Below are positions 57,232-64,000 of a stretch of DNA of 64,000 nt, piece by piece. Origin of the DNA: Collybiopsis luxurians FD-317 M1 (lineage: Eukaryota; Basidiomycota; Agaricomycetes; Agaricales; Omphalotaceae). Position 1 is the stretch's first letter. Each line of letters begins with the position of its first letter. The position numbers and the translations under genes were made by a program. The notes under the pieces are model-generated. The model was not told the DNA's origin, ran no database searches, and saw only the letters and a list, made by a program, of their open reading frames with translations. The stretch spans positions 124,001 through 188,000 of the forward strand of contig KN834834.1 of the NCBI GenBank assembly GCA_000827265.1, given 5' to 3'.

Positions 57232-60069
57232 ATGGCCTCCCATAGCTTTTCTGTGTATCCTAGAACTCGGCAGGGCGTACAACAGCCTGAAGGCCTTTCA
57301 CCGTTAGATGATGGCGCTGTAGAGATGCATAATATGTCGGATACGGAGAAGACGAATGAGAAGAAAGCGCCTGAGGCAGTTGTTCAAGAAGTCGCATCGG
57401 TCCCGAATGATGAGCCTGTCACTGTATCTTGGGATGGACCCGACGACCCTCACAACCCGCAAAATTTCTCGCTCCGCACAAAAGTAAATATTACACTTGT
57501 AATTTGTGCTGCGACCGTTAACGTGTAGGTGTTGTCGTTTATAAGAGTTACTGGTCCCGTCCGATGACTGATCTTACCGCTTAACGTTGCCTTTGTGTAG
57601 TACATTTGCATCTTCCGCCCCAGTTCTAACGGTAACCAAATTGATTGCTAGGTTCAATATTAGCCGAGAGGTATCGGACTTGGTCACAACTCTCTTTCTA
57701 CTCGGATATGTTCTCGGAGTACGTGTGTTTGGCCCTCTGCTCAGACGAATATTTTCCTCATTCTCAGCATAGCCTGTATTCTGGGGATCCGGTAGTGAGC
57801 TGTTCGGTCGACGTAATGTTTTAGCTTCAGCTATGTGTATATACACCATTTTTTTCCTCGGAGAAGCTTTGGCCACGAATATTCAAACTGTTCTTATCAT
57901 ACGGTTTTTCTCCGGTGTATTTGCATCTGCTCCCCTTATCATTAGTGGAGGTGTGCTTTCTATCTATTCCATTTTGTCTGCTCCTCCCAACATTCCCTTT
58001 TTCTAGGAATTCTTGCGGACATATGGAATTCGCAAGGTCGTGGATATGCAGTCAGTCTTTTTGGCGGTTGTGTATTCTTGGGGCCATGTATTGGACCTTT
58101 AGTTGGAGGCTTGTGAGGTCTCACCAGCTCCGATTGTACATCGACTAATAACTGTTCGTGCAGTGTCGGCGACAGCTATTTAGGATGGCAGTGGATATAC
58201 TGGATCATGATGATCTTTGCGGGAGCATGTACCGCATATGTCGTGTTGTGTCTACCTGAAACGTATGGACCCGTGCTCCTGACCCGCAAGGTTTGCTTAG
58301 CGCTTTGATTGTGATCGTTCATCCTTCTCACAAGCTGTAGGCTCAACGTCTCCGGAAAGAAGATCCCATTAACAACAGGAATCTGACCTCTGACCATGAG
58401 AAGTTAGACTCTTCACCTCGCGGACTACTTGACCGCACGATTTATCGCCCCTGGATAATGTTGGCGAGCGAACCGATTCTCATTCTTGTTACCATTTACA
58501 TGGCCCTTGTTTATGGCCTATTGTATGCGTGTAAGTTATTCGATATTGCAATAACGTTACCGTGTCTGAAAAGTTCACAGTACTGGAAGCTTTGCCTGTG
58601 ATTTTTATAGAAAAGAGGCATTTCACTGCGACTCAAATGGGTCTTATATTCATGGGGATTGCCATTGGAAGTACAATCACCATGTTCATGAATCTGTATT
58701 TTGCACACCAGGTCAACAAAATCATTCCAAAGTGGAAAGGTTTTCCGCCACCGGAAGAGAGGCTCTACGCCGCCATGATCGGATCGGTTTTGCTGGTCGT
58801 GAGCACCTTTTGGCTGGGATGGACCGGAAATTATCCCAGTGTGCCTTGGTATGTACCCGGTATCAGCACGATTTTCGTCGGGATGGCTATCTCCTTGATC
58901 TTCATTACTTTTATTGTAAGCATACTCACTTTTTATTTTTATCACACACCACTCACAATACTCTAGATTTATATCGTGGATGCCTATTTGTAAGTGACCA
59001 GCACGAACATTGGCAGTAGCTAGTCTCTTATGATGTTTCTGGTCAGGATGCTTGCCGCAACTGCTTTGGCTAGTAACACTATGATACGGTCTGCATCCGG
59101 AGCAGCCTTCCCTCTGTTTACTGTTCAAATGTTTAATAACTTGGGTACCAATTGGGCTGCAACACTGGTTGCCCTAATCTGTCTGGTGTTGGCACCGATG
59201 CCATTTTTGTTCTACAAGTATGGTGCTAAAATCCGCGAAAGGAGTAAATTTGCCCCGTGTCTGGTATGTCCGTCATTCCAAAGCGATGAAATTGATTCGA
59301 ACAGCCTGTATTGATCTTTCCTAAGGATCTTAAAATTGCCAAGCAAATTGCAGAACAAGAAGCTGTCGAGGTAGGCACTACTTCTATTATGAATTCTTGC
59401 AATTTACCACAGTATACTCAGGCCAAGCTTTCCGGTGTGAGCGAAGGAACAATTAATCCTGCTCAAGTGGAAGCCGCAGTTTCAGATAGTAGGCGCTCTT
59501 CAAGACACTCAGTCAATTTGGTGCTGCTTGATGGCATTCAGCAGCTGACAAACACGATCAGTGAGGTTCAATATCTGCTACATGAGGCCATCTCCAGCCA
59601 GGCACAGTCAGCCCAAATGCAACGAGAGTTCATGGACACCATTCGGGAACTTCGCAGCTCTATTTACTCTCAGCGGGAGTCGGTATACAGTATTGGACAA
59701 CCTCCAGGGCTAGCGCCAGTATCCCCTGGCAGAATCGACAGACGGATGCCCCATATTCCCGAGATCTACGACCAACCGACACTCCAGGCTCCTGCTCCGA
59801 CTGCACGTCCAACGAGTTACGAATGGAGTGTGCAGTTGGGACCTATAGACCTTTCTCAAGTCACGGATTTACACGGTACCGCGCTCAGCTTTGCCCGAAT
59901 GACTAGGCGAGGAAATCAAATTTCCCCGCAGGTGCGAGGCCGCAAGGGTGGACCCCATGTCCTTATCATGGCATGGAAAACTGAGGAAGAGGCTAGAGCG
60001 TTCTACAGGGCTTGGACAGAGGATCCTCCAACCGACTATGCTACTCTGTCTGTAATTCCAAACTTCTAA
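57232..60069 (+). CDS. DHA1-type MFS transporter T1 with long C-terminal extension
   Basis: Ten exons: 57232..57524, 57601..57718, 57773..57950, 58007..58112, 58164..58290, 58341..58530, 58581..58915, 58967..58989, 59047..59263, 59326..60069; 776 residues, all junctions in frame. The N-terminal tail ends VSWDGPDDPHNPQNFSLRTK, then twelve-helix MFS features: DLVTTLFLLGYVLG, PVFWGPGSELFGRRNVL (loop 2-3 motif), FLGPCIGPLVGGF, CLPETYGPVLL, ARSSASGAAFPLF-like RSASGAAFPLFTVQMF and YGAKIRERSKFAPCL. These mark the polyamine/multidrug branch of drug:H+ antiporters in the plasma membrane. Such proteins normally end near DLKIAKQIAEQEAVE; here exon 10 continues for over 230 residues with a predicted coiled coil (LLDGIQQLTNTISEVQYLL...) and a C-terminal block GPHVLIMAWKTEEEARAFYR. 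Confidence 0.8.
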
Positions 60070-62589
60070 CAGACGGTAGAAGGGCTCACATTGCATTTCC
60101 TCTGAGTTTGTCAATATTTTGTATCTTATCGCATCATTTGAAATAATACCTTTGTGGTAGTGAGGATGGCATACATGCCACTTACACCGTGTTTACTGAC
60201 TGCAGAAATTCACTTTCTGCCACTGGCCGGATGAATCTTGTTTTCAAGGTCTAAACATCTAAACTCAGTACAACCAATTATGGTAAAGCGAGCAATCTGC
60301 GAGACCGTAAAGCATAAGCACCAGGAAAAAGAGAAGTTGCCTTTGAGGCCGACGCCGGAAACCCAGATCCATCCCATGTCATGTCTCTAAGCAGGCTGGA
60401 AATGATCAGGAGCTTTTGCTCTTTCCGTGCCGCTCAAGGTTGTCTCGATCGTTGAACGAAATCGCAGCAAAAAGCTACATTAAAAGATTTCTCCCCCGCA
60501 TAGCGACGGAGTAGTTATCGGCTGAAAGTATATTCATTAACGGGTTCAACCTAGAAGTGAAGCCGACCTTACCGGTTGTACCCATTGTCTCCGGGGAAAG
60601 AGAAACAACATCGCCACGCTACACCACTTTCTCGATCTTCTCAAATCCACATGGCATATGGGCTTTAAAAAAAGTAATAATAGAGAAAGAGGTTATCAGT
60701 AGATTGTGCATCTATCGAAGATGGAGGAAGGTACTTATGTAGGTATCATACCTCAGTCAGTATGAATACAAGTTTCAAAAGCTGATTCGTAACTTTCGCT
60801 CGTAGCTTCAAACGATCAATGAAGCATTCATATTGCGACGTCGACGACCCGCATCGCCAAGGAGACGGAAGTACTAGCATTGTGTATATTGCCTCCCCGT
60901 GTTCGTGATCCCCTGTGCCATCTTCCACCGCCCTTTTTCGCTCCAACGTCCGGCTCTAATTCGCTGAAGCTTCCCAGCCCTCTGTTGCGAACACAGGATG
61001 TGCGTGCTTGAAATGAAATTCCGAAGGATCGACTTGCTTGAAAACTTTAGTAAGGCATCAGCAAATCCCGGACTGTCCGTATACGGTAGAGGAAGAGTAT
61101 GATGGAGCGGTTGAGTTTCCACCGTCGAAGGCCTGCAGAGGAAAGCTCGATGGTCCAACAGTCCGACAAAGGAGACGAGGGCTGGAAGGAAGGAATCAGA
61201 ATGAATCTAAACCTCGAAATTTGGTTTGTACCTTCAGTGCGTAAGGTTGTGAATCAGCGTTTCGTTTCCAAGCAAGAGACAGTAGCAATATAATCTTTGC
61301 GGGAAGGGTTGACCGGGGAGTGGGCAGACAGCGGTGAATGTGGAGCGAGAAAGATAGAAAAGCTAGAATGAGTGAGTACAAAATACAAAACAAAATTGCA
61401 CCTTAAGCTCGTGGGTTGAAACGAGGAAGCTCATCCATGGAGCAGCAGAGTCCAATATTGAGAACATGCATGGCCAAGTCCTCGAGCTTGGGGTAAAGTT
61501 TTCTGAAATCTGCACTAGTATATATACAAGGTTCCTCGTAAATCCAGCGTGTCTCGCGAGAAATCGAAGTGGAGTGGAGGAAACGAATGCTATAATTATA
61601 CAAAGTATTCACATATTCGTGCATAGAATAAAAATAGTTAAAAGAACCTGTGTATGAGAGAGAAATTATTTTAATAGAAAAGCAAAAAGACATTCGGACG
61701 AGCATACCTATGCCCATCCCTCAAGTTACCCTCTCTAACCCCATGAAACTCATACGACGGGATTTCCTGTCCTCAAGGTGTATACGCAGCTGCGTGCGGG
61801 AGCAATTACGTTTCGGGTATTTCTTTCGCCGGCTGTCGTGCATAAACCTGTTTTGACATTGAGAGTCGCGTAGTTGCGCGATAAAAATTAATTGGAAAGA
61901 GATTAGGTTGTTCACGAAGGCGAATTGAAGGAAAACAAGGAAGTGTCCATGTGGGTTGAAGAAAGAGTTTTCGGGCCGCCGCCTCCGAAATCCGCTCACG
62001 GGTGTCAATTTTTCAGCTTTACTTTTCTCTCATTGAACGCCATCTCCCTTACACCTTCTTAACACCACATCTTCCGACGAAGAACAATGTTCCATTGTCA
62101 AAAAGGAATATGGCACTTCTCAGAAAGAGGAATTCCGAATCGCGATACGCAACGGCAAGGAGGACTGGGCGGTACCCACGGCGTGTGCGGAATAGCGATC
62201 GCTTACCTCGATTGCATCGCTATATGGGAAGAAAATTGATCGACGAGTCGGCTTATCCTTCTCTTTGCATATGAACTTTGCATATGGACTCTCCAACGGT
62301 GGAAAGAAACGGAATTCACGCTCAAAAATACGAGGTAAAATATGATTTAACTCTTCCTTCTAGTTTACTGATTTCTCCTGGCTCCCTTTGGGCATAAACT
62401 CGTTAGGCTTCCGAAACCTACGGAGGCTAAGTAATGTCGATGTACGATTCCAGGCTATTATTTCAGCCGAAATGATCTTGGATAGCCTTATGCGAGATAC
62501 ACATTTCAGGGCATTGGAGTCATTTCTCAAACCAAGGTAACGCTATGATGGCGTTGCACAGCTAACATGTTTGTGCACTGTATTGAATA
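60070..62589. other. Spacer between transporter copies, no gene seen
   Basis: About 2.5 kb with only short ORFs; none has splice-consistent extension or motifs. A decayed copy of the exon 10 extension was looked for and not seen. Confidence 0.45.
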
Positions 62590-62887
62590 CATCTGTCCGA
62601 AAATTGCACGCACTACACAAATCGTCCTGGAGTAAAATTCAAACCCGCACTTGTGTCATGGCTAAACGCCTTTTTACAGGTCTGAGGCTTCCGTCCAGTC
62701 CGTGTAGGTAATATATGTACAGCGTAGCCGGTATTTGGATTTATAGATATACTCCACGATGGATGCTGAATTGATTACAGGTGCGCTCACTGGCGGACAC
62801 TGACAAATATGCGCGACCAAAGCACAGAGCTAAGAGAGGTATATATTAAAGTCGCATCACATCTGTTTGGACATCATCCAGCTCGAG
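62590..62887 (+). promoter_or_regulatory. Duplicated promoter region of transporter T2
   Basis: Counterpart of 56940-57231, offset about 5.65 kb; TATATATT at 62840-62847, about 48 bp before the ATG, in GAGAGGTATATATTAAAGTC. Confidence 0.5.
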
Positions 62888-64000
62888 ATGGCCACCAATA
62901 GCTTTTCTGTGTACCCTAGGACTCGGCAGGGCGCGCCACAACCAGAAGGCCTTTCTCCACTCGATGATGGTGCTGTAGAAATGCATAACATATCGGATAC
63001 GGAGCAGAAGAATGAGAAGAAGACTCCTGAGCCAGTTGTTCAGGAAGTCGTATCAGTCCCCAATGATGAGCCTGTCACTGTATCTTGGGATGGACCCGAC
63101 GATCCTCAGAATCCGCAAAACTTTTCTCTCCGTAGCAAAGCCAACATTACACTTGTCGTTTGTGCCGCGACCGTTAACGTGTAGGTGTTAATGCTTATAG
63201 GAGTTTCTGGCACAGTTCAATGACTGATCCTTCTGCATAACGCTGGACATATATAGTACATTTGCATCTTCTGCTCCAGCTCTAACGGTGCAAAAATTGA
63301 CGGATAGGTTCATCATTAGCCGAGAGGTATCGGACTTGGTCACAACTCTCTTTCTACTCGGATATGTTCTCGGAGTACGTGTGTTTGGCCCTCTGCTCAG
63401 ACGAATGTTTTCCTCATTTTCAGCATAGCCTATATTCTGGGGATCCGGTAGTGAGATGTTCGGTCGACGTAATGTTTTAGTTTCAGCTTTGAGTATATAC
63501 ACCATTTTTTTCCTCGGAGAAGCTCTGGCCACGAATATTCAAACTGTTATTATCATACGGTTCTTCTCTGGTGTATTTGCGTCTGCTCCCCTTATCATTA
63601 GTGGAGGTGTGCTTTTTTATCTATTTCCTTTTGTCTGCTCCTCCCAACATTCCCTTTTCCTAGGAATTCTTGCGGATATATGGAATTCGCAAGGTCGTGG
63701 ATATGCAGTCAGTCTTTTTGGCGGTTGTGTATTCTTGGGGCCATGTATTGGACCTTTAGTTGGAGGATTGTAAGATGTCTCCTGTTACCATTGTATGCTA
63801 ATGGTCTGATAACTTTTTGGTGCAGCGTTCAAGATAGCCATTTAGGATGGCAGTGGATATACTGGATCATGATGATGTTTGCAGGAGCATGTACCGCATA
63901 CGTTATACTGTGTCTACCTGAAACGTACGGGCCCGTGCTCCTAGCCCGCAAGGTCTGCTTCTCGTCTCTCTGTAATCTTTCAGCCTACTAACAAACTGAA
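62888..64000 (+). CDS. DHA1-type MFS transporter T2, 3' end beyond window
   Basis: Exons 62888..63180, 63257..63374, 63429..63606, 63664..63769, 63826..63952; intron 5 (GTCTGC) runs to the window edge. Every exon has the same length as in T1 (293, 118, 178, 106, 127 nt). The first exon reads MATNSFSVYPRTRQGAPQPE and VSWDGPDDPQNPQNFSLRSK; the loop 2-3 motif is PIFWGSGSEMFGRRNVLVS; exon 5 ends CLPETYGPVLLARK. The upstream in-frame ATG at 62867 is rejected because T1 starts at the second. No damage is seen. Presumed proton-driven drug or polyamine exporter in the plasma membrane. Whether it shares the long T1 extension cannot be seen. Confidence 0.8.

Noticed and set aside
60070..62589. Third transporter copy between T1 and T2
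   Set aside because: No MFS motif or conserved intron boundary is found in the spacer on either strand.

Overview
This is nuclear DNA of a filamentous fungus, most likely an Agaricomycete (mushroom-forming Basidiomycota). Genes are broken by many short introns (about 50-75 bp, GT-AG or occasionally GC-AG). One gene family is a polytopic membrane family I know only from Agaricomycetes. There are no operons, ribosome binding sites, rRNA, convincing tRNA or CRISPR arrays. The region is repeat-rich, and much of it consists of gene duplicates in different stages of decay.

Layout. (1) 0-1.7 kb: a minus-strand gene for a small secreted six-cysteine protein (copy SSP-A) and its duplicated 5' flank. 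(2) 3-8.1 kb: relics, namely a piece of a Ser-rich gene, a 120-bp fold-back repeat, a frameshifted seven-helix membrane gene (M1) and a fragment of another membrane protein. (3) 8.4-46.1 kb: a degenerate tandem array with a period of about 13-15 kb. Each unit carries a Ser-rich single-anchor protein gene (S), then an antisense 3' relic of an M-type gene, a LINE-like relic, and a seven-helix membrane protein gene (M). The S-M pairs are S1-M2 (8.7-16.6 kb), S2-M3 (23.5-29.5 kb), S3-M4 (30.1-34.7 kb) and S4-M5 (39.1-44.5 kb). Partial copies are S5 (19.1-19.8 kb) and a 3' flank (45.8-46.1 kb). Only S1, M3 and M5 look intact. DNA transposons with recognisable ends interrupt the array: three hAT-type elements with 8-bp target duplications, one inside a dead hAT transposase; a mariner-like MITE; and one element of uncertain class. 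(4) 47.3-55.1 kb: an integrase-type relic joined to an SSP exon-2 relic, then SSP-B (minus), SSP-C (pseudogene, minus), SSP-D and SSP-E (plus). (5) 56.9-64 kb: a tandem 5.7-kb duplication of a DHA1-type major-facilitator transporter gene. The first copy is complete and carries an unusual 247-residue C-terminal exon; the second runs off the window.

The four intact SSP genes have the same two-exon layout (same intron phase, a 41-nt last exon, a TATA box about 80-95 bp upstream of ATG) and flank the S-M array. No shared pathway can be read from sequence. The sound conclusion is a fast-evolving, secretome- and membrane-protein-rich island built by segmental duplication and transposon insertion. 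All gene models are hand-spliced from sequence and comparison between copies; no database search was possible.
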